Shown here: positions 1-7,160 of the stretch, piece after piece
Layout of the letters: each line of letters starts with the position of its first letter
How positions within the stretch are numbered: the first letter of the stretch is position 1
Assembly: GCA_900555355.1 (NCBI GenBank)
Contig: USKV01000007.1
Location: forward strand, 1-17,870
Source: an uncultured Collinsella sp.
Lineage (GTDB): Bacteria > Actinomycetota > Coriobacteriia > Coriobacteriales > Coriobacteriaceae
DNA: 17,870 bases
Direction: 5' to 3'
The notes under the pieces: model-generated
What the model was told of the DNA's origin: nothing
Database searches by the model: none
Seen by the model: only the letters and a program-made list of their open reading frames with translations
Program-made: the position numbers and the translations under genes

Positions 1-288
1 GGGGGTTCTTTCGTCCTGCGGAGTGTCCGCGAAGGTCAGCCCTCAGATCCTGCTACGACTACGTCCTCGGATTGTGTGGGCGGATGAAGGACGTAGTTGG
101 TCGGGTATTCCGTCCCCTTCGCTGTTTCGCGGCTTTACCGCGAAAGGCGCGTTACTTTGGGGATGGATGGGGGGCGTGGCTGTTGCAACGCCTTATCCCT
201 TTGCTTTTTCGCGCCTTTGGCGCGAAACGCGCAGCACCTTGGGAAATGCATTGATGTGTGGACGGGGCTGGATTGCGGATTCAAATGG
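1..288. repeat. Palindrome-rich intergenic region with two related hairpin blocks
   Basis: No convincing gene is seen here. Four perfect or near-perfect inverted repeats are visible: GCGGA/TCCGC (18-22 and 26-30); ACTACGTCCT/AGGACGTAGT (58-67 and 88-97); TTTCGCGG/CCGCGAAA (125-132 and 138-145); TTTCGCGCC/GGCGCGAAA (207-215 and 219-227). The last two lie in blocks 82 bp apart that also share a GCGC and a TTGGG-ATG tail, so they look like diverged copies of one element. Neither is followed by a T-run in the direction of the ATPase gene that ends at 289, so they are not obvious terminators for it. Confidence 0.6.
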
Positions 289-1650
289 CTAGAGAGATAT
301 GGGTGCGAACGAGAAATCGTTATTGGGGTCATCCTTTTCCATAAACTCATCGAGACAAAACGTCATGTAGATTGGAACGTACAGAACCTTGCCCTCTTTG
401 CTGAGATTCTCGTGGCTTAGTACAACGGCTTCGGGAATTTTGTACTCGCCCACACTCATCAGACGATCGAGGGCCGCGTGCGCTCGAACTTTCTTGCCCG
501 ATTTGACCTCGATTGGGACAACATGCCCGTGGGCGCCTTCGATTACAAAGTCAACTTCACCGACCTCACGCGTTTGGTAGTACCATGCATCCGCCCCGAG
601 GGCAACGAGTTCCTGCGCGACCACGTTCTCATAGAGACCACCAAGGTTGGGAGTTTTCATATCAAGATAGACAGCGCGTGCAGTGCTGCCGGGGTATCGC
701 GATGCGAGCATGCCTGTATCAGACTCGTATAGTTTGAAGGCTGTCGTTTTCTCCGTCCTCTTGAGAGGACTCCGTGGCTCCGTCACCCTGGCGACCATCA
801 ATCCAACACCTGCGTTAACAAGCCACAGGAAATCCTGCTCATATTTTTTAAGGCGAGCTCCCTCACCCAGAGACGAAACAACAAAGCGATGAGACTCCGC
901 CTCAAGCTGAACGGGAATTTGCTCAAAAATCGACCGAACGTTAAACGCTCGAGTCGATGCATATTTTGAGATATCGCTTTTGTACTGATCGACCAGCTGA
1001 GTTTGAAGCTCACGTGTGCTCACGAGCGAATAACCCGAATCAATATAATTCTGAACGACCTCCGGCATGCCGCCGCAAACGATATAGGCTCTATAGTTCT
1101 TGAGCATCGCCTCATGAATATAGTTTTCGACAGGATGTTTCTCGACAAGGCAGCTGCGAATGCCTGCAAGCACATTCTCGCTTACGCTGTTTGCCCAACA
1201 AAACTCTTCAAAATCCATCGGGCGCATAACAATGTGCTCTACATACCCCACCGGAAAAGAAGAGATCCCCTTAAACTCAGTCCCAAGCATAGACCCCGAG
1301 AAGACATAGCTAAAGCGCCCATCCTCGACCAACGCCTTCATGAGTGTAACGATCTGCGGATACTCCTGAATCTCATCGACAAAGACAAGCGTATCGCCCT
1401 CAACAAGCGGCGCATCCGCAAGAAGGGCTACGCGGTTGATAAAGTCAACGGAGTTCTTTGCGCCAACAAGTGCATTCCTTGCTTCGACATCGAGTAGTAA
1501 ATTGACCTCAAAATACGAAGCGTAGTTGCTTTTTCCAAACGCGCGAATCGCATAGCTCTTGCCAATCTGACGCGCACCAGTAACGAGTAATGCCTTATTG
1601 GAGTTATTCTTCCAGCTCAAAAGCCTATCAGTGACCTTACGGCGTAGCAT
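289..1650 (-). CDS. AAA+ ATPase with DUF4143-type C-terminal region
   Basis: Predicted cytoplasmic ATP-binding protein of the AAA_14/DUF4143 class, 453 aa, the usual family size. Walker A GARQIGKS lies at about residues 25-32, Walker B LVFVDEIQ at 88-95, and a sensor-like FSGSMLG near 117-123. The C-terminal part carries GEVDF...PIEVKSGK (about 364-386), the nuclease-like pattern these proteins carry. The start at 1650 is preferred over an ATG at 1698: it has GGGGG just upstream, the N-terminus MLRRKVTDRLLSWK is typical of the family, and starting at 1698 would place one upstream direct repeat inside the gene. It stands alone, downstream of a separate minus-strand unit. The cellular role of this family is poorly defined; proposals include defence and mobile-element links. 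The family call is firm and the function unknown. Confidence 0.88.
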   Translation of the reverse strand: MLRRKVTDRLLSWKNNSNKALLVTGARQIGKSYAIRAFGKSNYASYFEVNLLLDVEARNALVGAKNSVDFINRVALLADAPLVEGDTLVFVDEIQEYPQIVTLMKALVEDGRFSYVFSGSMLGTEFKGISSFPVGYVEHIVMRPMDFEEFCWANSVSENVLAGIRSCLVEKHPVENYIHEAMLKNYRAYIVCGGMPEVVQNYIDSGYSLVSTRELQTQLVDQYKSDISKYASTRAFNVRSIFEQIPVQLEAESHRFVVSSLGEGARLKKYEQDFLWLVNAGVGLMVARVTEPRSPLKRTEKTTAFKLYESDTGMLASRYPGSTARAVYLDMKTPNLGGLYENVVAQELVALGADAWYYQTREVGEVDFVIEGAHGHVVPIEVKSGKKVRAHAALDRLMSVGEYKIPEAVVLSHENLSKEGKVLYVPIYMTFCLDEFMEKDDPNNDFSFAPISL

Positions 1651-1664
1651 TAAACCCCCAAATG

Positions 1665-1748
1665 ACAAAAATTGACAGATAGAATCGCCTAAAATCATAC
1701 AAAAATTGGCAGATAATATTGTCGTAAATATACAAAAATTGGGAGATA
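1665..1748 (-). promoter_or_regulatory. Three phased 17-bp direct repeats upstream of the ATPase gene
   Basis: ACAAAAATTGACAGATA (1665-1681), ACAAAAATTGGCAGATA (1699-1715) and ACAAAAATTGGGAGATA (1732-1748) differ at only two positions. Start-to-start spacing is 34 and 33 bp, about three helical turns, so all three lie on one DNA face. They sit 15 to 98 bp upstream of the ATPase start, in DNA far more AT-rich than its surroundings. This is the pattern of an operator array for a repressor or activator. The binding protein is unknown. Confidence 0.7.
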
Positions 1749-1802
1749 GAAAAGGTTCGAATAGGCCTCAAAGCCACTGAAACAGTGCTCTACTTTGCGA
1801 AG

Positions 1803-1836
1803 GGGCTGGGGACGCTGTTGGGTGCGTCTCCAGCCC
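1803..1836 (-). terminator. Stem-loop, probable terminator of the two-gene minus-strand unit
   Basis: A 13-bp GC-rich stem (1803-1815 with 1824-1836, one G-T pair) and an 8-nt loop lie just after the stop of the 174-aa gene at 1892. In the minus direction the hairpin is followed by CTTCGC, not a good T-run, so it may be a weak or Rho-assisted terminator. Confidence 0.45.
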
Positions 1837-1891
1837 TCTGATTCTTACTTTGGATCCCGATGGTGGGGTGTTGTCGGTGCTGCTTGCTTGG

Positions 1892-2416
1892 TTACCTTGT
1901 CTCGCCGGACTCCGTGCGTAGGCGGTAGCCGTGGACGAGGTCGCTAATGGCCGGCCAGGGAATCTGGCGGTCGACCCAAAATTGGAGCTGGACCAGATAG
2001 CGCTCGGTGGCGCGGGTGAGGGCTGCAAACTGTTCGTGAGTCTCTACCTGGGCGTAGAGGTCGCGGCTGTGGGCGAGGATTGCCGTGGTGTCATCCATTT
2101 TGCCGGTGACGTCGAAGGCGCCCGAGAACCAGTCGCACAGGCGCGCGGCGCTGTTGTTGATCGTTGCGAGGTCGGCGGTGCCGTCGTTGGCGTTTTCGTT
2201 GGCCTGGGCTCGCAGGAGGGAGAGGGCGTCGGCGGCGTTCATGCAGTAGCCGACGGTGAAGTTCCAGACAGCGAATTCGCGGCCTGTGTCGAGCTTGCGG
2301 CGGCGCATGTAGTCGATATCGCGTGGTTCCTCAAGCATCATCTGGTCGGCGAGGGCCTCAAGTGCAGTGGTGTACTCGGCAAGGTCGAGTGCGAGCAGGG
2401 TGTTGATATCCATCAT
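1892..2416 (-). CDS. Conserved-looking hypothetical protein, 174 aa, mostly helical
   Basis: I do not recognise this protein. It is 174 aa, has no signal peptide or membrane segment, and reads as mostly alpha-helical and acidic at the N-terminus (MMDINTLLALDLAEYTTALE). It has tryptophan-containing stretches (FAVWNFTVGYCMN near 48-60, LCDWFSGAF near 93-101) and a C-terminal QLQFWVDRQIPWPAISDL near 144-160. The start at 2416 is two bases after the upstream gene's stop, with GGAGG at 2424-2428 seven bases ahead, so translation is probably coupled. The same frame is open upstream to 2563, but that stretch only overlaps the neighbouring gene and has no ribosome site. Its pairing with a DUF3830-like protein is the only clue to its job. 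Confidence 0.75.
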   Translation of the reverse strand: MMDINTLLALDLAEYTTALEALADQMMLEEPRDIDYMRRRKLDTGREFAVWNFTVGYCMNAADALSLLRAQANENANDGTADLATINNSAARLCDWFSGAFDVTGKMDDTTAILAHSRDLYAQVETHEQFAALTRATERYLVQLQFWVDRQIPWPAISDLVHGYRLRTESGETR

Positions 2417-2418
2417 CT

Positions 2419-2835
2419 TTAGGCCTCCGCTTCGATCTCGACGATTTCGTTTTTGATGTGCATGCCCTGGTTGTCCCAAACATTGCGGCAAGCAACGGCA
2501 AAGCGCTCGCGGTCGGCTTCGCAGATGCGGGCGAACATGTTGCAGGTGCCAAAGGGCTCGCACACGTCAAAGAAGATGCAGATTGACGACCATCCGCCAT
2601 ACCAGCTCACGGCGCCCGCCGGCTCGTGAAAGACGGGGTTCTCGATGTGCTCGTAATTGGCGATGGGGCCCGATACGGGATAGGTTACCTCGGCATCGCA
2701 GATCTTGGCCGAAAAGATACGTGACTCGACCGGACAGGACGATTCGAACAGCTTGCATGCCTCGGGAGCCTTGTCCCAGAGCATGTCGGCGAGAAACGTC
2801 TCGCCATTCAGCGTGATCTTGAGCATTTTTGTCAT
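2419..2835 (-). CDS. DUF3830-like cyclophilin-fold protein
   Basis: 138 aa, cytoplasmic. It begins with a strand-rich segment (KMLKITLNGETFLADMLWDKAPEACKLF, residues 3-30) that resembles the DUF3830/cyclophilin-like family pattern in which a beta hairpin is followed by 'L..AP.....F'. The C-terminal CNMFARICEADRERFAVACRNVW (98-120) matches the family's 'N.FARI...L....R.VW' end. The length is normal. The start at 2835 is chosen because GAGGAGGT lies seven bases upstream; the frame is open to 2922 but those extra residues have no ribosome site. These proteins share the cyclophilin barrel but are not known to be prolyl isomerases; some lie near hydantoin or amide metabolism genes. It is first in a two-gene unit with the 174-aa protein. 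Confidence 0.72.
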   Translation of the reverse strand: MTKMLKITLNGETFLADMLWDKAPEACKLFESSCPVESRIFSAKICDAEVTYPVSGPIANYEHIENPVFHEPAGAVSWYGGWSSICIFFDVCEPFGTCNMFARICEADRERFAVACRNVWDNQGMHIKNEIVEIEAEA

Positions 2836-2921
2836 AGTAAGGACCTCCTCAATCCGTCGCTCAAGGGGCTCGCTGGCGGATAAGGAGAAGACAGCGGCGG
2901 GGTCGCCGAACCCAAACTTCA

Positions 2922-2991
2922 CGACAGATCTCTGTCGCCCCAGCCCGCGCTGTTCTTCGCTAAAGTACCATGCCGCAATTGCGCGCGCAAT
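2922..2991 (-). promoter_or_regulatory. Palindromes over the presumed promoter of the DUF3830 unit
   Basis: A perfect 14-bp palindrome ATTGCGCGCGCAAT lies at 2978-2991, and CGACAG-ATCT-CTGTCG at 2922-2937. On the minus strand a weak promoter can be read: TTGCGC, 17 bp, TACTTT, with the 14-bp palindrome covering the -35 element. This would suit a dimeric repressor. The promoter reading is weak; the palindromes are certain. Confidence 0.4.
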
Positions 2992-3437
2992 ATCAGTTTT
3001 TGATTTTCTGGAAGCGGCGATCGACGAGACGGCTCGCCGGCTGCCGGCCGACGCGCGGCAAAGGCACTCGTCTATTCCTTAAGTTGGATGAAAAACGCCA
3101 TGTTATTGCAGGGCTGCATACTCGTCCAATAAGTGCATAGAATCTCGTATAGTGCGAGTAAGATTTTGCGCTGCCTATTTTATGTTTAGCAAAGATATAG
3201 TTTGCATAATCTGGTCTAATCCCTGCTCTATTAAAATAAAGTTGCACGTAAATGACGTAGATATGCTTGAGCTGGGTTTCTTTACGCTGAGCGGGTAAAA
3301 GCGACCGTTCACCGTTCAACTATTTTCAAAATGAATAAAATGAGCGATAAAGAGAATATAAACCTTAATAAACTCGCGTATCGCACGGGCGCGGGTTATT
3401 AATGGGTTGTAGGCCTTTTACAGAAAGGATTCCAGCA
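2992..3437. other. Intergenic region, AT-rich toward the carbamate kinase gene
   Basis: No gene is supported. From about 3080 to 3400 the DNA is clearly AT-rich compared with the flanking genes. It holds two TGCATA copies (3115-3120, 3134-3139), a hairpin-capable CTCGTA-TAG-TGCGAG (about 3152-3166), a tandem CCGTTCA repeat (3305-3318) and a weak promoter (TTTTCA 3323-3328, 17 bp, GATAAA 3346-3351). It probably carries the control region of the carbamate kinase gene. An open frame on the minus strand (2993-3319) lacks family features and a ribosome site. Confidence 0.5.
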
Positions 3438-4400
3438 ATGTCTAAGCCTCTTGGCAAGCCCGATCGTATCGTCGTCGCCCTTGGCGGCAACGCCCTCGGC
3501 AACAACCCCGTTGAGCAGATCGAGGCCGTGAGTAACACCGCTCACGCTCTCCTCGGCCTGATCGAGCAGGGCAACGAGATCATCATCACCCACGGCAACG
3601 GCCCGCAGGTTGGCATGATCCAGAACGCCTTCGCCGCTGCCCACGACGCCATCGGCACCCCCGAGATGCCGCTGCCCGAGTGCGGCGCCATGTCCCAGGG
3701 CTACATTGGTTATCACCTGCAGCAGGGCATTGGCCGCGAGATGCACAAGCGCTATAAGCGTTGGCACGCCGCCACCGTCGTCACCCAGATCGAGTGCGAC
3801 CCGGACGATCCCGCGTTCAAGAACCCGACCAAGCCGATCGGCCCCTTCTACACCGAGGAGCAGGCCAAGGAGTTCATGGCCGAGGATCCCTCCAAGGTCT
3901 TCGTCGAGGATTCCGGTCGCGGCTGGCGTCGCGTCGTCGCTTCCCCCGATCCCAAGAAGATCGTCGAGGCCGACTCCATCCTCAATCTGCTCGACAACGA
4001 GTTCATCGTCATCGCCTGCGGTGGCGGCGGCATTCCCGTCGTCCGCGACTATGAGAACAAGGGCTGCTACAAGGGCGTCCCCGCCGTCATCGACAAAGAC
4101 CTGGGCGGCGAGCTGCTGGCCGAGGACTGCGACGCCGACGTTCTGTTCCTGCTGACCGCCGTTGAGCATGTCGCCATCAACTTTGGCAAGCCCAACCAGG
4201 AGGAGCTCGAGGACCTCACCGCCGACGAGGCCGAGCGCCTGGCCGACGAGGGCCAGTTCGGCAAGGGTTCCATGGAGCCCAAGGTCCGCGCTGCCATCAA
4301 GTTCGCTCGTTCCCGCAAGGGCCGCACCTGCATCATCGGCGCTCTGGACAAGGCTGCCGAGACCATGGCCGGCCTCTCCGGCACCCGCATCCACGAGTAG
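3438..4400 (+). CDS. arcC: Carbamate kinase
   Basis: Transfers phosphate between carbamoyl phosphate and ADP, yielding ATP, carbamate, then ammonia and CO2; usually the last step of the arginine deiminase or related routes. At 320 aa it has the family length. Visible motifs: VALGGNAL (13-20), ITHGNGPQVG (50-59), MSQGYIGYHLQQ (85-96), KPIGPFYTEEQ (132-142), CGGGGIPV (194-201), VIDKDLGGELLAE (217-229), LLTAVEHVAINFGKPNQ (238-254) and a C-terminal GTRIHE. These cover the nucleotide-binding glycines and conserved lysines of the amino-acid kinase fold. The start at 3438 has AAAGGA eight bases upstream; an in-frame ATG at 3402 does not. No arcA, arcB or arginine antiporter is next to it, so its carbamoyl-phosphate source is unknown. 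Codon use is strongly biased, suggesting high expression. Confidence 0.95.
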   Translation: MSKPLGKPDRIVVALGGNALGNNPVEQIEAVSNTAHALLGLIEQGNEIIITHGNGPQVGMIQNAFAAAHDAIGTPEMPLPECGAMSQGYIGYHLQQGIGREMHKRYKRWHAATVVTQIECDPDDPAFKNPTKPIGPFYTEEQAKEFMAEDPSKVFVEDSGRGWRRVVASPDPKKIVEADSILNLLDNEFIVIACGGGGIPVVRDYENKGCYKGVPAVIDKDLGGELLAEDCDADVLFLLTAVEHVAINFGKPNQEELEDLTADEAERLADEGQFGKGSMEPKVRAAIKFARSRKGRTCIIGALDKAAETMAGLSGTRIHE

Positions 4401-4422
4401 TCTCTACTCTGTTGCCTCTCTC

Positions 4423-4498
4423 GTGGGCGCCAGGCAAGACGCCCACAAACTAGCCTCTCTTCATGAGCCCCGCAGTCTGCTCCGACTGCGGGGCTTTT
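4423..4498 (+). terminator. Double stem-loop with Rho-independent terminator after carbamate kinase
   Basis: The first hairpin is GTGGGCG/CGCCCAC (4423-4429, 4440-4446). The second is a perfect 12-bp stem (4466-4477 with 4484-4495), loop TGCTCC, ending in TTTT. The second is a textbook intrinsic terminator. Confidence 0.88.
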
Positions 4499-4524
4499 GC
4501 TATTCACCTAGTCCCCGATGGGTG

Positions 4525-4584
4525 AGTAGTCATTGGGGACGTTCTTAAACGACTAGTCAAACAAGAACGTCCTCAATGACTACT
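4525..4584. repeat. Long imperfect inverted repeat, 22-bp arms
   Basis: Arms 4525-4546 and 4563-4584 pair over 22 bp with a single mismatch (G-U in RNA) around a 16-nt loop. The arms contain AGTCATTGGGGACGTTCTT and its near-complement. There is no T-run, so it is not a simple terminator. The TTGGGGACGTTC core returns at 10373-10384. Confidence 0.75.
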
Positions 4585-4625
4585 AATTTAAATCTGTCCC
4601 CAATGACTGCGGAAAGCGCATCTCA
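4583..4625 (+). repeat. Two dispersed intergenic repeat units, side by side
   Basis: A 24-bp unit at 4583-4606, containing TCTGTCCCCAATGA, matches 10688-10711 at 22 of 24 positions. It is followed by GCGGAAAGCGCATCTCA (4609-4625), a member of the family that clusters at 10.36-10.61 kb. From 4626 to 4772 there is no gene; I see only a GTTCCG/CGGAAC stem-loop (4693-4698, 4705-4710) before the regulator's ribosome site. Confidence 0.7.
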
Positions 4626-4772
4626 CACCGACGCATTGCTTTCGGGCCCTCTCCCCAGGCTCTCCATAGCTCAGCTGGACTCCCCGCAACCTGTTCCGAG
4701 TTGGCGGAACGAGCGCGACGTGGAGTGTCATTCTTTACCGCGTTAGACTAGACGCAGGGAAAGGAGGAGGAC

Positions 4773-6668
4773 ATGGATGCTCGCGTCAAGCAGCTTGTAA
4801 ATATGATCGAGGACGCTCAGCCTGTCGCTGTCGCGGTACTTGCCAAGCGTCTCGAGGTAAGCGAGCGCGCCGTGAGAAACTATATCCATCGCGCAAACGA
4901 CAGCCTTGCAGGGGTTGCACGCATCGTTGGCAGCAAGGGGCAGTATCGTATCGATGTTGCACGTGCAGATGAGCTTGCTCGCTTGCTAGACGGTGCGGCT
5001 CTGGCCCATCCGGGCATTCCTGATACGCGCGATGGCCGTGTGTCCTTCCTTCTTAACGACCTCCTCATGCGGTCCCAGTGGGTGACGATTGAGGAGTATG
5101 CGGATTTACTCTACGTTTCGGCGCGGACTCTGTCCAATGACATGCGTCTGGTAGAGCAGAAACTCGCCCAATTTGACTTAACGCTCGAAAAGCGCCCACG
5201 CTACGGAATCCGCGTTGCGGGCGGGGAGTCACAACGGCGCCTGTGCCTGGCCTCGCTGGTGAGGCCCGTGTTGCCCGACACCGACGATGCAAAGCTCGCC
5301 GAGCGCCTGCGGGCCATCGCCGCATGTGTGGACGATGCCCTGACGGCCTCGCCCGTCACGGTGAGCTCGCTGGCATCCCGCAATCTCATCATGCATCTTT
5401 ACATTGCTCTTGGCCGCATCGAGCAGGGCTGCTATGTCCCAGCTGCAGAATCGGACGTTCAAAAACTGGAGGGAACGCGCGAATACGCCGCGGCTTTCCA
5501 GATTGCCGCAAACATCAAGGATGCCCTGGGCGTGAGCATGCCCCGAGAAGAGGTTGCCTTTATCGCAATCCATTTGCTCGGCAGGGGCACGGGCGTGCCC
5601 GAGAAGGGCTCTGCCGTTATCTCGGACGAGATGTGGGAGATTGCTTCCGAGATGGTACGTGCGGTCAACGATGAGTTTAGGTTTGACTTTAGCGGCGATC
5701 TTGAACTTCGCATGAACCTTGCTCGGCATATCGGCCCTCTGGGCTATCGCCTTGAATATCACATGCATATGGATAACCCCATGCTGCCCGATATCAAGAC
5801 GAGGTTTCCGTTGGCCTATTCGATGGCAGCTGGCACCTCGCAGGTACTCGAGCGTCATTTTGGCAGCCAGCCCTCTGATGAAGAGCTCGGCTACATCGCC
5901 ATGGCATTTGCCCTGGCCCTCGAGCAGCAAGCCGACCAGCCGCGTCGCAAGCGCATCCTGATCGTGTGCGCCTCGGGAGCGGGAAGCGCCCGTATGCTCG
6001 AGCACCAGTACCGCAAGCAGTTTGGCATGTATATCGATTCGATTGAGACATGCGATGTCGCCCGCGTGGGAACGTTCGATTTTTCGCACATCGACTACGT
6101 GTTCACAACGGTGCCGCTCAACGTCAAGTTGCCCGTGCCCGTCCGCGAGGCCGATTTCTTCTTGGAGACGAGCGATGTCAACGCTATCCGCAAGGTGCTG
6201 AGCGACGACACTGCGCAATCGGACTCCGTAAGCTCTTTCTTTAGCCGTGCCCTGTTCTTCAACCGCGTTGAGGCGTCGTCGAAGCAGGCCGTTCTCCGAT
6301 ATCTCTCCGAGCGCGCCGTCGAGAGCGGCCGTGTCGATGCCCAGTTTGCCCAAGAGGTCGCCGAGCGCGAGAGCGCGAGTGCCACCTCGTTTGGCAATGG
6401 GGTAGCCATGCCCCATGGGATGCATCCCTTGAGCGCCGAGGCCTTTGTTACCGTGGGCCTGCTCGAACATCCCATTCTTTGGGACGAATACGGCCATGAG
6501 GTCGATATCGTCTTTATGGTGTCGTTTGCCCGGTCGGGCGGCGATGAGGCGCGGATCTTGAGCTCACTGCTCGCCGAGATCTTTATGGACCGCCAGGGGG
6601 TCGAGCGCCTACGCGAGCGCCGGTCCTGGCATGAGCTGATGGCGCTTGTGCAAGCGCATACGGCTTAA
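4773..6668 (+). CDS. PRD-domain transcriptional regulator with EIIB and EIIA modules (LicR/BglG type)
   Basis: 631 aa, the normal length for LicR/MtlR/ManR-type activators of PTS operons. Domain order: N-terminal helix-turn-helix (about 1-60); second helix-turn-helix (about 88-150, EEYADLLYVSARTLSNDMRLVE); PRD1 (about 170-280) with H208 and H267; PRD2 (about 285-390) with H319; a PTS EIIB-like domain (about 393-480) with C399 in ILIVCASGAGSA; and a fructose/mannitol-type EIIA domain (about 490-631) with H548 in GVAMPHGMHP. Phosphorylation by HPr and the PTS enzymes on these residues should set its activity. The usual second PRD2 histidine appears to be alanine (A378 in YIAMAFALALE). AGGAGGAGG precedes the ATG. 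It lies 119 bp before the PTS genes, which it very likely controls; a DNA-binding activator is likelier than an RNA antiterminator because of the N-terminal HTHs. Confidence 0.93.
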   Translation: MDARVKQLVNMIEDAQPVAVAVLAKRLEVSERAVRNYIHRANDSLAGVARIVGSKGQYRIDVARADELARLLDGAALAHPGIPDTRDGRVSFLLNDLLMRSQWVTIEEYADLLYVSARTLSNDMRLVEQKLAQFDLTLEKRPRYGIRVAGGESQRRLCLASLVRPVLPDTDDAKLAERLRAIAACVDDALTASPVTVSSLASRNLIMHLYIALGRIEQGCYVPAAESDVQKLEGTREYAAAFQIAANIKDALGVSMPREEVAFIAIHLLGRGTGVPEKGSAVISDEMWEIASEMVRAVNDEFRFDFSGDLELRMNLARHIGPLGYRLEYHMHMDNPMLPDIKTRFPLAYSMAAGTSQVLERHFGSQPSDEELGYIAMAFALALEQQADQPRRKRILIVCASGAGSARMLEHQYRKQFGMYIDSIETCDVARVGTFDFSHIDYVFTTVPLNVKLPVPVREADFFLETSDVNAIRKVLSDDTAQSDSVSSFFSRALFFNRVEASSKQAVLRYLSERAVESGRVDAQFAQEVAERESASATSFGNGVAMPHGMHPLSAEAFVTVGLLEHPILWDEYGHEVDIVFMVSFARSGGDEARILSSLLAEIFMDRQGVERLRERRSWHELMALVQAHTA

Positions 6669-6787
6669 GACTTCTTTTGTCGATAACCCTGTCTGTCTAC
6701 CTGCAATAAACCTCGAGGATTGCGGGCGGGAGATAGGCGTTTCGAATATTCAAGTACAAACCAAACATCACGGGAGAGGAGACCGTT

Positions 6788-7114
6788 ATGGACGATCAGG
6801 GAACCGAGATGGTTTCGTTTCAGCTGGTCGCTGCGGCGGGAGAGGCACGCAGCCTTGCCTTCGAAGCCCTTGAAAAGGCAAAAGCGGGGGATTTTGACGC
6901 CGCCGCCAAACTCATGAAGCAGTCAAAGGATGCGGGAATCAAGGCTCACCACATCCAAACGCAGCTGCTTTCGACTGAGGCAGCGGGCGAGCATCTGTCG
7001 GTGGATGTGTTGCTGGTCCATGCTCAGGACCACCTCATGTGCTCCATGCTTGCTCAGGAGCTCGTGCAGGAGCTGATCTGCCTGTATGAGTGCACTGCAA
7101 CCAAGAACGCCTAG
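6788..7114 (+). CDS. PTS lactose/cellobiose-family EIIA component
   Basis: Soluble phosphocarrier that receives phosphate from HPr and passes it to EIIB. It is 108 aa, with the three-helix lactose/cellobiose EIIA pattern. H78, Q80, D81 and H82 in LLVHAQDHLM correspond to the phosphorylated histidine and the aspartate that binds the trimer metal in this family. GGAGAGGAG lies just upstream of the ATG. It is first in the run EIIA-EIIB-EIIC-GH1. The spacer to the regulator (6669-6787) has TTCGAATATTCAA at 6741-6753, a near-palindrome that could be the regulator's binding site; this is a guess. Confidence 0.93.
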   Translation: MDDQGTEMVSFQLVAAAGEARSLAFEALEKAKAGDFDAAAKLMKQSKDAGIKAHHIQTQLLSTEAAGEHLSVDVLLVHAQDHLMCSMLAQELVQELICLYECTATKNA

Positions 7115-7160
7115 CGGCGTGCGGTGACTATCCAACCAATCAATGCGAAGGGAATCCCTT

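Noticed and set aside
2993..3319. A 108-codon minus-strand open frame upstream of the DUF3830 gene
   Set aside because: It spans a sharp base-composition change, has no ribosome site and no family pattern.
3399..4394. A 331-codon minus-strand open frame opposite carbamate kinase
   Set aside because: Low-complexity Leu/Gly/Ala/Asp translation caused by codon bias of the real gene on the plus strand.
4664..4682. tRNA-like stretch CCATAGCTCAGCTGGACTC
   Set aside because: Resembles a tRNA D-arm only; there is no T-arm, anticodon stem or acceptor pairing around it.
5229..6497. A 422-codon minus-strand open frame opposite the PRD regulator
   Set aside because: No recognisable domain or ribosome site, while every domain of the plus-strand regulator is intact.
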